Assembly: GCA_028753945.1 (NCBI GenBank)
Contig: JAPNXP010000008.1
Span: 1,984,001-2,048,000 of the forward strand
DNA from: Hexactinellida sp. DTS-2022
Taxonomy: Eukaryota; Porifera; Hexactinellida
Direction: 5' to 3'
DNA: 64,000 bases
The notes under the pieces are model-generated. The model made no database searches. It was given only the letters and a program-made list of their open reading frames with translations, and was not told the DNA's origin. Made by a program: the position numbers and the translations under genes. This document shows, one piece after another, positions 11,237 through 23,394 of this stretch. Every line of letters begins with the position of its first letter. The stretch's first letter is position 1.

Positions 11237-11795
11237 CACTGCCTAGCCAAAAGCATTCGTACACCAATAATTATTTTATAAACAGTCAGGGTTCCTAGCA
11301 ACATACTAACGTTTTGGGTTCTTCCACAATACTATTTATATATATGAAACGATGTGTTAAGTATAATAATATAGCAATTATTTTAAATTTTAATTTCTAT
11401 CTAGAGGTGATAAACTCATTAACTATATAATGAGTTAATTAAATATTTAATTTCGCATAATTATGAGGCAATTAAAATATACAAATTATGATTTCGGAAT
11501 TGAATTCTTCACAATCGAACTACTCTAGGTGCTAAATATCTAATTATTCGATCATTTTATACTGATATACAGCCTCATTCCCATTGATGCCACTTTCGGC
11601 ATGTGGCAACGACACTGCCACTTGATGGATATTTTTTGAAAATGTCCTAAAATCAATTTTTTTTTAATTCATAAATATAGCACTAATAATGTAAAGTCAT
11701 TTTAGGGTATTTTAACTAGCTTTCAATATTCTGCTAAAAGAATAATGTGTCTGCATTAAAATACCTCTTGTTCAAATACTTTTGGCCAGGTAGGC
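11237..11795. mobile_element. Tc1/mariner-type MITE, right tip lost
   Basis: The left end CACTGCCTAGCCAAAAG follows a TA. The right end CTTTTGGCCAGG lacks the last bases and the TA. Same family as the complete copy at 15971-16533. The interior carries ACTTGATGG and GTGGCA tracts. No gene. Confidence 0.75.
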
Positions 11796-11911
11796 ATTTG
11801 GGTTGCAGGTACTCAATTTACTGACAATAGGTTACTGATATAGCTGGGAATTGAATGGCATCATCAAAAATGATGTATGCAGTCTCTTAACGCTTCCGTA
11901 TACATCCTTAG

Positions 11912-12062
11912 CAGGGTTTCATTTAGGGGTGGAGGGTTGCATTTGCCCCCCCTTGGGATTTGAAAAAATACATTGATCAAAGCTGAAGCAGCCCCCCTCA
12001 CATTCCTAAAACTCTACTTTGCATCCCATATCCCATTGCCTAAATGTCTGGATGAAACACTG
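11912..12062. mobile_element. 151-bp MITE with 5-bp target duplication
   Basis: The ends CAGGGTTTCATTTAG and GATGAAACACTG are imperfect inverted repeats, flanked exactly by CTTAG (11907-11911, 12063-12067). It belongs to the 5-bp group described at 32399, 32504, 22506 and 49690. Non-coding. Confidence 0.75.
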
Positions 12063-12618
12063 CTTAGTATTACGTGGTATGGCTAATAGTTTTTCTGTAG
12101 TAGAAACTTGAACTTTTAAACGTGGGCCAACTCTCGGTGACTAATGTAAACAAAATGGATTCAAAAGATGCCTGAGAATGCCATAATGTCTCTAGATTTC
12201 TTCAAAAATGTGCTTTTTGGTCCCCATTAACTATAATAGTATGCAATTGATTTTTTGAAGTAGTAAATCATAGGAATCCTCGGTTTCTATAACTAATATC
12301 TCATCAACGAAATACTTAATTTACAACAGACGTTTTCCTTTCTAAAGCAACAAAATGACATTATATTTGTAATTTATTAAATTTAGTCTGGATATCGACA
12401 AAATTTGCCCGATAATGGAAATCTTTCTTGAATAACTTTTGAATAAGGAACGATTTTGGGAAAAGCATCGGTAAGATTATAACTATTAATGTGTTGCTTC
12501 TTTACAAAAAACTTTCTACTTATATCATGAATATTTTCGGAGTTCTTTAGCTTTTCCACTGCCAGGATGAGCAAATATTTTGTTGAGAAAAGGGTGTAAA
12601 AGGACACAATAGTGGCAC

Positions 12619-14010
12619 TGTTTTGCCGGAAATGCCCCCCCTCCCTACAGATTTGCCCCGGGGGATCCAAATCTGTAAAGTATCATTTGCTTTACAGAAA
12701 TGGACCCCCTTTACAGAAATGGACCCCCCTTTTCTATAATACTGCAAAGTCATTTACTTGATGCAACTAAATTGCACCAAACCAAACAACATTGTGCAAC
12801 ATTTTACATTAAGAAAGTTGAATGCCGTGACTATCTATCTATCTATCTATCTCTATATTGAAAACACAATTGTCCTTTGTTTGTGTGTGTGTCCAGAATT
12901 AATAGGAAAGAGCATATTTTCTAGAGATCTGAAAATTTGCATGCATGGGTAATTTTACACGCTGACAACGATCTATTGGTTTTCTAATCGAAATAGCGGG
13001 ATTATGACGTCATTAAAGCACATATTTTTGGGAATAACACTTTCAGTTTTCCTCCGATTCGCCCACAATTTTAGATGGCAAGACAACATAGAATGAGACA
13101 CATGTATACCGATTATGGGATCCTAAGTCATGTGAGGACTAATTTTATTTCAGCTCTTACAATTTTGATTTAGTGGACACAAAATTTTGTCACATTATAA
13201 AATATATTGCATTGCATGTTTCCTAAAAATTTTACATTTTATTATTATGCAGAAGTTAAGTCCAGGGTTAGGAAATAACTTTGCAATACAATTTACTGAA
13301 TTAATTAATTACGTATACTTACCAGCCACAGGTTTCAATTACTATTTTATAATTTCAAATGGTCCATAATTTTAGGCGAGCGAATACGAATGAACTAAGG
13401 CCACAAAGATAACTTTGTGGGGAATATATATTAATACGCCAAGCGGATTTATACAAATAAGTAATTGAGCTCATGGCATAAAAGACCGCGCAGCGGCCGT
13501 CAGTTGAGGCGTGAAGCGCCGAACCGTCGCGAAGCGACCGAGACCGAAGGGCTCGTAATTCCAAAAATATACATTGTTGAATGATAAATGTTAACATATG
13601 ATGATATAGAACAGCCCAAGCTAAAGCGAGTTCTTCCAAATACGTACTAACTCTAGCTTTGTCGGAAGAATCAATTGTATCGTATATGTTTGCCTTACTG
13701 ATTATAATACTTTGCTGCGTGTTAACTGTTAGTTAATTAAAATCTTACACTTGTTATTAGTTAACTATTATTAGTCATGTTATGTATGCATTAAACAAAC
13801 ATTCCTATACTTATCTTAAACTAAAACGAAATAACTAATGGTTGTGACATATTTTGCATTCACACACTCAGGTAAATGACTTTGCAGTATTATAAAAAGG
13901 GGGGTCCAAATCTGTAAAGGGAGTCCATTTCTGTAAAGTAAAAAGATATGTTACAGATTTGGACCGCCCGGGCCAAATCTGTAGGGGGGGGGGCATTTCC
14001 GGCAAAACAG
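12619..14010. mobile_element. inverted-repeat element, CTGTTTTGCCGGAAATG ends
   Basis: About 140 bp at 12619-12757 (TTTTGCCGGAAATGCCCCC, then CCAAATCTGTAAAG and AAATGGACCCCC tracts) is mirrored at 13868-14010. The target duplication is unclear. The interior has a (CTAT)n microsatellite at 12831-12852 and three small GC hairpins near 13480-13560. No coding sequence that I recognise. Confidence 0.65.
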
Positions 14011-14014
14011 CACA

Positions 14015-14186
14015 ACATTTTATATTTCAAACAGAAAATGGTTTGAAGCAATTTCCTTTAGTTCATATTCATTGAAACCGTTAATTAATAGTGTTAACAA
14101 ACATTTTATATTTCAAACAGAAAATGGTTTGAAGCAATTTCCTTTAGTTCATATTTATTGAAACCGATAATTAATAGTGTTAACAA
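14015..14186 (+). repeat. 86-bp tandem duplication
   Basis: 14015-14100 is repeated at 14101-14186 with about two substitutions (ACATTTTATATTTCAAACAG ... GTGTTAACAA). A recent local duplication in non-coding DNA. Confidence 0.9.
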
Positions 14187-15227
14187 TTAAGTGCTAAGCT
14201 CTAGATCAACTTTGATTTTCATGATTGATGGTCAGTGATGGTCACATGACACCTCCATATATGGACATGAACAGGCGTCATTAATGGGGGGCAGGCCCCC
14301 CTAGTTTTTTAAACTGGGGGGGGGGGGGAGCGAGTATCTCAGGCCCCCCCAGTTTATTAACCTCGATGTTTCATAGGTTGATTGTATTTTACAATGAATG
14401 CGACTATTCATTCTACAGATTCATTCGCAAGGTGTTACAAAAACAAAATGTTAATTTATTGTTAATTGTGTAATGAATATTAATAATGAGATAATATTAA
14501 TAATATTGGGTTATTCCATGCTAAATGAATAAGTCCAAATCTTCAATCCTCAGAATCGCTTCATAATTTGAATGTGACAAATATCACTATAGTTATATTA
14601 AACTATACAATATTAGCTCTTAATTGCACATAGTTCATGAGATACCGCCTGTTGAAAATTGTGCGATTAAAAAAATTATGTCGGACCATGACCTTCGTTA
14701 TATAAGGCCTTACTACTACTCCGAACCATGGATTACTTAAAGGCCATTGATTATTAGCTGACTTCTCTTATCTCAATAGCTAGTAATGACAGACCTGAGA
14801 AATGCATTATATTTATATAGAAAGTTAGGAACATGATATCAAGGCATACATAACACCCTTTATAATTGTGATATTTCCATTTGATTACGTAATCGCTATT
14901 TTTCGTGGGAATTATCGTATTTTTATAGCCTGCTTTTAAAGCGTGTTATAAATGTTCAAAATTGGAACATCAGGATGGCCATCACTAGTTGAATGAAATA
15001 AATCGAAATTATAAATGGAATGTTGACACTTTCCTCGGTTGCCAGGGAAATGCATATTTCTTAAAATGAGCCATAACTCAAAAACTATTGATATTAAACT
15101 ATGCTAGTACTAATCTATCCGCAATGGTGACTTCCTATTCATTGATTATACATTTTCTAGGCCTAATTTCTATATTTTTTGAGATAATGAGTGTATTACC
15201 ATATAAATAATTAAGTGCAAATAATCT

Positions 15228-15730
15228 TCTGCCGCTTTGCGGCAGAACCCAACCACACACCAACTGCTTCGAGGTTGGTGGTGGTTTATACACTTCTAAC
15301 ATTGATTATAAAGCGTAAATAGGCCTAAATAGTCAAATTTGAAAATGTGAAATTTAGTGATGACGTCATCATGTGATAATGAGTTAGCATATCGGTGATC
15401 TGGTGTGACCAAAGTGTCCGCATCATTAATGTGCATGTTCTATTAAATTTTCAGATTTTTATCTCTTAGAGTGCGCGAATTATGTGCGATAAGTGACTTT
15501 TCAGGGTTCTCGAAATGTGACAATGACGTCATAACTTGTCGAGGTGTGAGAAATTTTGAGTGAAAACCTCAAATTGTTGACGGGTGCCAAAGGTTACCCC
15601 TATATGCCAAAAATCACATTTGGAGACCGGAAACTTAATGCTTTATCAATTTTTATAATTGGAGCCTCCCAGACTCAAGTTAAAACCCCCGAGATCGCGA
15701 CGTTCCAGTCCTTTACTTAAGGAGTCTATG
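15228..15730. mobile_element. right half of a CATAGACT P-like MITE
   Basis: Begins at the central hairpin (GCCGCTTTGCGGCAGAACCC) and runs to the terminal GGACTGG...CATAGACT end in reverse complement (GGAGTCTATG at 15721-15730). The left half is missing. Arm sequence matches 9500-9901 closely. Confidence 0.8.
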
Positions 15731-15970
15731 GAATGACCCCAAAAAAAGCCTGAGAATAGGTTGCTATGCATGCGCTCATTTACTAAATTGACGAGCAACC
15801 TAACTTTGTTATAATTGTATTTTGGCCCATTCTATGCCTAGTCGACCATTAAATCTATGGTGTCAATGGAAACTCTTAATGTTTTGTACGTTCAACAATT
15901 TAATGTATAACAAGTTAGAACAATTAAATGTATACATCCATACTTTTCTTTAAAATAATTGTGGTTCCTA

Positions 15971-16533
15971 CACTGCCTGGCCAAAAGTATTAGTACAACA
16001 ATAATTATTTTATAAACAGTCAGGGTACCTAGCAACATACTAACGTTTCTGGGTGCTTCTACAATACTATTTTTATGAAACGATATCTTAAGTATAAGAA
16101 TATAGCAATTTTTTAAAATTTTAATTTCTATAGAGGTGATAAACTCATTAACTATATAATGAGCTAATTAAATATTTAATTTCGGATAATTATGAGGCAA
16201 TTAAAATATACAAATTCTGATTTCGGATTTGAATTCCTCACAATTGAACTACTCTAGGTGCTAATTATCTAATCATTACGAACATTTTATACTGAGATAC
16301 AGCCTCATTCCCATTGATGCCACTTGCGCCACAAGTGGCACGTGGCAACGACACTATGCCACTTGATGGATATTTTTTGAAAATGTCCTAAAATCAATTT
16401 TTTATTTATTTATAAATATAGCACTAAATGTAAAGTAATTTAGAGTATTTTAAATAGCCTTCAAAATTCTGCTAGAAGAATAATTTGTCTGCATTTAAAT
16501 ACCTCTTGTTCAAATACTTTTGGCCAGGGAGTG
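15971..16533. mobile_element. Tc1/mariner-type MITE, complete
   Basis: The ends CACTGCCTGGCCAAAAGTAT and ATACTTTTGGCCAGGGAGTG lie between TA dinucleotides (15969-15970, 16534-16535). Contains CCACTTGCGCCACAAGTGGC. No transposase. Confidence 0.88.
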
Positions 16534-16814
16534 TATGTTGTTCGGCTATTGATATTTGTTGGATATGCTTCTGATATTTTCTATGGATATTCAACAATGT
16601 ATGAGTTAAGCTTCAGTGTGTATTTATCATTTATTATTTCAATTCAAATGCATTAAAATTGTTATTAAACCTTACATATATATAATAATTCACCAAACTG
16701 AATCTTTAAGATTTTTACAATTTCAACTTTATTTAAAAATCTGTTATCACACTTTACTTAAGTTCATCAATTTGATAAAATTTCATTATCAATGTATGGT
16801 ACTAGTCCACGGGA

Positions 16815-19800
16815 ATGTTCGATTGGAAAAGTCTTCAACAAGAGTATCACAAGCTGAAATATTCTAGGAAAGTAGGATTGGTTAGCATTGGGGAGCTTGA
16901 AGAACATGCGAGAGAGTTGCTTGAGATCAGGACTGATAAACGTTATGATGCAGATATTTCTACTATTTGTTTCCACCACAAACAAAAATATATCACCAAA
17001 TACTCTGATGGCAATTAAAATGTTGCAATCCGTGGAAGCTGCATACAAAATCTGTAAGTTATCGCTCTGTTAAACCTTAGCTTTATCTGATACCAATAGA
17101 TACACTAACCGGCCAAAAGTATTTGAACAATGGGGATTTTAATGCACACACAATACTCGTCTGGCAACTTATTAACGGCTATCTAAACTACTCTGAAATG
17201 ACTATAAATATCTTACTATAGATATACATTACAAAATATAGTGATTTCAATTCAATTTTGAAAATAACCACGAAGTGGCATAAGTGTTTCTGCCACGTGC
17301 CACTTGTGGCATAAGTGGCACAAATTGAAATGTGGCTGTATCACAGTGGAAAATATTCGGATTGATTTGAAAGTATGCACTTAGTTTAAGGTTAAATTAC
17401 CCCACGTGAATGAAAGTTCTTGTATTAATCTGTAATTGTGAGAAATATATACCTATCCGATACAAATCAATAAACCAAAAAGAAAATGTCCCTATCTATT
17501 ATACTTTTTATTTTTTGTCGGTTTCAAAATTTGGCTAATACAAATCTCCCATAGGGCGATTTCCAAAAGTGGTGGTAGATATTATGCGGTAATTTGGCAA
17601 TGCGGCCATCAATGTTTGTTTTCAGAATCAATATTTAAAGATTATAAGCGTACGGAGTAGGTAGACGGTTTACATTTTTGAATTATGACTTGGAATTTTT
17701 TTTATCAAGCATTTTATCAAATTTCGCATGAAAAGATGACCTTTTTATTCATTTTTTGGTTCCAAAAGGTCGCAATATTTTTTATTTAGATCTTATCAAA
17801 ATTCTAAACCACTCACCAACCGCCCATAACGATGATCTATCTGATACATCACACAGTACAGGTCTTTAGCAAATAATGATCTTGCAAACCACACACTTAT
17901 CAGGTGGAGTCTGAAAAAATCCCCCTATGGGACTTTTGTATTAGCATAATACTGCAAGCCCAATAATTTCGAATTTATAGAAGATAATTAGATTTCGTTT
18001 TCAGTTTCGATATAGCTATAATGTCTTCCATCATATATGTGAAATTCAAACTCCCACCTTCAAAACTAAATTCATGTGTTTTTTTGGGTGAATCTGCCGT
18101 AATTTAACCTTAATCAAACCATGTGGAATTCAAATCTGCTATCAGAATAAATATATTAACATTGCATCTTAATGATAACAAATTAATTATTTAATTAGCT
18201 AATTAAATATTTTATGAGTTTAACGCCTCCATAAAAATGTAAATTTGAAAATTTTGCTGTTTTATAATACTTTACATATCGTTTCATGTAAATAGCCATT
18301 TTGTAGCATCTACTAATGTTATTATGCTTGTATAACCTCAAATGTCTAAATGCAAATTATTGCTGTTTAAATACTTTTGGCCGGTTAGTGTATAACGCCA
18401 TTTTCGAGAAGTCTTGTAATATATCAGTTAAGCTTAAGCCTGGTCAGAAAATGTGTTATGACTGCTATCAAAAGTTGGAGATTCTATCCGAACAAATTGC
18501 TGAATCCAGATCAGATGAAGATTTATCGGAACTTGACAATAGTCACGATACTGACATTGAGGTTTACGAAAAAGAAATAGAAAAGGACCGTATTAATCAG
18601 AGTTTAATTCAGTTAGGTTGCACCCCAGTAAAATTGCCCAAGTTAACCATGAAGAAAAAAATTACTTATGGAAAACGAAAATTAGAGAAAATTCAGGATG
18701 TTTCTTATAATACCGTTTCAAACTTGATCGGCGTAAGTCAAGAAGATCTTATAGCACAATCATTCTCTCGGAAATGTGCAGATCTTGACGAAATTTACAT
18801 GCTGTAAAAGCAAAATAATGACAGCATCAAGTAATAGCAAAAAAGTTCAATTGCTCACTTTAATACCATCAAGTTGGACTGTTGAGAAGATAAAGAACGA
18901 GTTCAGTGTTTCAGTTCACATGATAAGGCAAGCTAGAATACTTAAGTCCGAAAATGGAATATTAGCAATGCCCCTACCTAAATCTGGAAGATCTTTACCT
19001 GATAATGTAACCGAGAGAGTCAGAGAGTTTTATGAAAATGAAGATTACTCTCGTATATTACATGGAAAAAAAGATTTTATCTCTATTAGAGTTGATGGCA
19101 AACGTGTGCAAAAACAAAAAATATTATTGTTAATCAATTTAAATGAGCTTCATCTGGAATTTAAAAGGTGTAATCCAGATATGAAAATAGGAATATGTAA
19201 ATTTTGCTATCCTTGGCCCAAGTACTGCATAACTGTTGGCTCAAAAGTTACACATTCTGTATGTGTATGCAAAACACATCAAAATGTCAAGCTCATCGTT
19301 GCAGCCTTACCATTCATTGAAAAACTAACTTATCATGATTTAATGGAACAACTCGTATGCTCCGTCTCATCAAAAAAATGCATGCTACACAGATGTGAAA
19401 ATTTCCCAGGTAGAAGTGCACTGGTATTATTTTTGGTTAATAAATTTGACAAAGTGACAATTGATGGAGATCAAAATATCTTTTTCAGACAGTGGGTAAA
19501 CACAGATTATACCACAAAGGAAGAACATGTTCTGCCATTATCAGAAATTACTGAAAAATTAATTTCTGAAATTGAAGTATTAACTATGAATCACTACATC
19601 GCAAAAATCAATCCTCTTTTTTGAGTTATTTGAAGCAAAATCTGGAACTTCATGAAGCTATAATAATACTGGACTTCTCAGAAAATTATAGTTTTGTGGT
19701 CCAAGATGCCGTCCAGGGTTTACATTGGAATAATAACCAGTCTAGTCTACCATTGCATTCACCCAATTGCAATATATTATAAAGAACCTAACGAGGACGT

Positions 19801-20642
19801 TTGTAAACTATGTTGCATGTGCGTGATTAGTGATTGTTTGACACATGTCGCAATAACGGTCCCCAGCTTTATTAAAGTAACTCTTAAGTATTTAACCCAG
19901 ATACATCCTCAATTGTCGAAGCTGTATTATTTCACTGATGGAGCTGCTTCACAATATAAGAACTTCAAAAAGATTAACAATCTTCTCTATCATGAAAGAG
20001 ATTTTGGTTTGAAGGCGAGTGGCATTTTTTTGCGACGTCACATGGAAAAATGTCTGTGACGGCATTGGTGGTACCGTAAAAGAGAGGCTGCTAGAGCCAG
20101 TTTGAAAGCAGTTACATCTGGTCAAATCATAATACAAACAGCTTTTTGAATGGTGTAATTTACATATTAAAGGTATAAAGTTTTCTATGTATTAAAAATG
20201 AAAAAGTCGAATCGCTAATATTCCAGCAAGAAGAAAGATTCAAAAGGCCAAAAAGATACCAGGTATTAGAAGTCATCACTGTTATATTCCAAATGCTACA
20301 GGCGATATGACAGTTAAAAGAATCTCAGAATATTTGATTCCTCATGAACCAACGTCTCCAAATGAACATAAAATTATTGACCCAATAGTATCTCTAAGGG
20401 ACTGCAGTCCTGGAAGATTTGTGAGATGTTCCTATGATGACAATTGGTGGATTGGTATCATAAGAGAAACTTCGTTCGAGTTTCAAGATGTCTTAATTAA
20501 GTTAATGCACCCTAATGGACCATCGAAATACTTTAATTGGCCCCAAAGTGAAGATTTGTGTTGGATCCCTTATGAAGATATTCATGGAATTATTCAGCCG
20601 CAGCAGATTTGCAAAAATGGAAGTGCATATCAGCTATCATAA
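16815..20642 (+). pseudogene. unclassified RNase-H-like (possible DDE) transposase family, split by an insertion
   Basis: Pieces in order: 16815-17060 (VSIGELEEHARELLEIRT, FHHKQKYITKY, then CCNPWKLHTKSVSYRSVK in another frame); 18395-18804 (PGQKMCYDCYQKLEILSEQI, then a charged linker); 18830-19624 (LPKSGRSLPDNVTERVREFY, DYSRILHGKKDFISIRVDGK, GSKVTHSVCVCKTHQNVKL); 19625-20150 (AIIILDFSENYSFVVQDAVQ, KLYYFTDGAASQYKNFKKIN, GEWHFFATSHGK); 20307-20642 (RFVRCSYDDNWWIGII, LMHPNGPSKYFNWPQ, DLCWIPYEDIHGII). Several frameshifts and the Tc1-type insertion at 17103-18390 break it. I recognise the family as an uncharacterised protein repeated in many invertebrate genomes, but I know no name for it. D (LDFSENY), D (FTDGAA) and E (GEWHFF) could form a catalytic triad, with cysteine pairs upstream as zinc ligands. 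It sits centrally in the 14272-21601 transposon. Confidence 0.75.
17103..18390. mobile_element. 1.3-kb Tc1-type element, no transposase
   Basis: The ends CACTAACCGGCCAAAAGTAT and its complement lie between TA dinucleotides (17101-17102, 18391-18392). Inserted inside the coding sequence of the preceding gene. A fragment of the same family is at 47557. The interior is AT-rich with no coding signal. Confidence 0.88.
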
Positions 20643-21689
20643 TTAATATAAATTAATATTATTGCCAATAAATATTGACAAATAACTGCTTTATCATATT
20701 AAAATTAAACTATCCAACTTCATTTAATTTTAAGTAAGATTGGATACCTTACAAGATAATAGCACATAACGCAAACAATTTTCGATTTTATAACGTGTTT
20801 GAGTGATTTTATAAAATGCCAAAGGGGGTAAAAAATAAATACAAATAAAAGTAATTACAAAATGGCTTATAGTAGTATAATAATAGCTCATATTTTGATT
20901 TAGGCAAATTATAAGGTGTCAATAATCACTTGGTGCAACCATTCCTAGGTACAGATCATCAATTTTATCCAACATAGATTTTTTTTTAAAGGGGACTCCT
21001 GTCCGACACCTACATACAATCGTTGATTAAATTGGTATTAGCTTAAACTACATTCTATAAATCAACTCAATTATGAAACATAGATACCATAATAAGATGT
21101 CATTAAAGATTTGGTTCTCAACCCAAGGAGACATCGAGATTTGTTCTTGTTTGTCTTAAGCAGCAAAATACAGATATTCCTGCAAGTTTAACCCCTCATC
21201 GTCATGAAAATGTGGAGATGTTCTTCCAAATTTTCACCAATTACTAGTTGATATGTGTTCATACATGTGTAGAAGTTTGGTACGCTTTGTGAGTAAATAT
21301 TATAAATTGTGATCATTTTGGAGAGTTGAGATGTAAATGTCCGACATAATTTTTTTTTAATCGCACAATTTTCAACAGGCGGTACTCATGAACTATGTGC
21401 AATTAAGAGCTAATATTGTATAGTTTAATATAGCTATAGTGTTGCATGTCACATACAAATTATGAAGCGATTCTGAGATATTGTAGAATTTTTAAGAATT
21501 TTTCTTTCGATTTCATATGGAATAACCCAATGAGGTATAGAGATAAACATTTTTGGGCCCCCCCAGATTTTGAAAGGATACCAAAAATATCGACGCCTAT
21601 GGACATGAACCTCTTAGTAAGCTAACTATTTGGATTATAGTCCCATTTGATATTCCAATGATATATGTATGATATATTGATGTGAATAA

Positions 21690-21880
21690 TCGCTGAGAGC
21701 TAAGCTCTACTGTCACTAGTTTTATGAGATACAAAATTGCAGCATCATCAAAATGTGGCACATATCCATGCCCATATATGGTCATCATCTAAACGGGGCG
21801 TGTGAGGGTAAAAAAATGTATAGGGACGCATAGGAAGTCGGGTATTGCGAGCCTTTTTCACAGTAAGTTTTAATTTTAGG
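21690..21880. repeat. short copy of a dispersed repeat
   Basis: Carries AGAGCTAAGCTCTAC, GTTTTATGAGATA, CATCATCAAAATGTGGCAC and GCATAGGAAGTCGGGTATTGCGAG-type landmarks shared with 39350-40400 and 60160-60850. Non-coding. Confidence 0.6.
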
Positions 21881-22269
21881 TGCACGGGAGTCTAGGAATT
21901 GTATTGAGAGGGACCATGTTAGAAATTGCACCCCAAGGATCTATTATGGCCCCTAACTTTATGAATTTCTATTTCTATTTGATTTTTTGATCTATTTTGT
22001 TGTTTTACCTCCGACTATCAAATGGGCCATATATTATAGGAAATCACCAAAAATCATGACAGTTACAGCAAATAATTCACTCTGAAAGGCTAAATCACTG
22101 AAAAACTATACCCCGCATCCGAAATATTGTTCACATAGAGGTCAAAATAGTCGAGATATTGTACATTTGACCTTTGCATCTTCTTGGGAGCTCAATGAAG
22201 CGTATCTATACGAAATATAATTTTTGAGTGATTTTGTAAATTTCTGCAAAATAGTAATGTAAGGAAGCG

Positions 22270-23345
22270 TTAAGGTTAAGATTAGTTATTTGTTTTAAAT
22301 CGATGAAATGCACAATTTTTCGTTTGTTAACAATCTTTTAATATTCACCCATGGTTATTGTTCAAATATCTTGAACATGGGGAATATTTCGTAAAGGTCC
22401 AGTTCCCATGGGATATAAGGATTTATACACTCATGTAAAGGGGGTAGATGTTTACTGAATGTAATTATAATGTGTATTTGAACACAGAAACCCTAGATCA
22501 CTATTCAGTGCCGTAGCCACCAATTAAAAGTGGTCAGGTTAGACCGGGCTGGATACAGTACCAACAGGGCCAAGGGTTCAGGTTAACCTGTCCAACCAAC
22601 TAAAAGTGGTCAGGTTGAAACCTGACCAACCTGACCAGTGGCTACGGCCCTGCTATTTCTAGCATAGCTGTTTCTGGTGCATCACACTAAATTACCTCCG
22701 AATTGTATAAAATTATTTACTTCAATTTCAAAAACCCAATGAGTTCATTGTTCGTTGCTCTGATTGATAAATTTGTCCTTAAGTGCTCAGTTGTTCTTAT
22801 TATACAATATTGCCATAAATTTGCGTAAACAATAAGATTTACTACTGAATAGGACTGAATAATAAGTTTTTGCATTTTCATAGCAACACAAAGTAACAAT
22901 GGAATTCGGTAAAATATTATAAGTTGCGCACTGTTTCGGAACCTAAGATTTGCTTGAATAATTATTTTAACATTAATCTAAAACCTATAAAATTTTCTCG
23001 TTGATCTTTGATGTACTTTTTTCCCCGCTTACCTGAGATTTCAATTTAAAAATTTTAGAATAATTTTGGACATGAGTTTTTAGCCCCTGCTAAATCAGTA
23101 AAGAAATATATACCGTATTTAGCATACTCATTTGGAATATATTTGAATGCATAATAACCACGATTCCTTATACATTGAAATTCCGAGTGAAATCAAATAT
23201 GTTGTATTTTAAGAATTCTCAAACCAGAAATGGAACTATACATTTGATATAATTCAAATGTATATATATAGGCGTGGTTTACTTTCAAACCAATTGAAAT
23301 TTCATATGAAGGTTAGTATACTGTCTAACTTGAATTCAAACCATT
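22270..23345 (+). repeat. 1-kb repeat, inverted partner of 42862-48490
   Basis: Aligns in reverse complement with 42862-43456, 47131-47316 and 48316-48490. Landmarks are GTTAACAATCTTTTAATA, AAATATTCCCCATGTTC, GCGCACTGTTTCGGAA and TTGATCTTTGATGTACTTTTT. The two copies differ mainly by insertions, so each shows the empty site of the other. No coding sequence. Confidence 0.85.
22506..22652. mobile_element. 147-bp MITE with 5-bp duplication
   Basis: The ends CAGTGCCGTAGCCACC and GTGGCTACGGCCCTG are flanked by CTATT (22501-22505, 22653-22657). The inverted copy of the surrounding repeat has one uninterrupted CTTTT at this point (near 47265), supporting a 5-bp duplication. The interior has repeated AAAGTGGTCAGGTT. 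A near-identical copy in opposite orientation is at 49931-50077. Confidence 0.85.
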
Positions 23346-23394
23346 TAGAAGCCTTTTGATAACCAATAATATTTTCCTATTTATTTTCCTTAGT

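Larger units (their letters stand above)
14272..21601. mobile_element. 7.3-kb DNA transposon carrying an unclassified DDE-like gene
   Basis: Perfect 8-bp duplication GACATGAA at 14264-14271 and 21602-21609. The right end read inward starts CATAGGCGTCGATATTT and the left starts CAGGCGTCATTAATGG. About 265 bp of the right end (21337-21601) is mirrored in the left end (within 14272-14692, which has about 150 bp extra). Landmarks are GGGTTATTCCAT, AGAATCGCTTCATAATTTG, ACTATACAATATTAGCTC and GAAAATTGTGCGATTAAAA. The only coding relic inside is the gene at 16815-20642. Three other elements are nested inside (15228-15730, 15971-16533, 17103-18390). Boundaries and duplication are seen directly; that the gene is the transposase is inference. 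Confidence 0.85.

Noticed and set aside
13355-13639. 94-residue minus-strand open frame
   Set aside because: It runs through the small GC hairpins and has no motif.
12619-14010. Exact target duplication for this element
   Set aside because: GCAC occurs near both ends but does not align with a consistent terminus, so no length is claimed.
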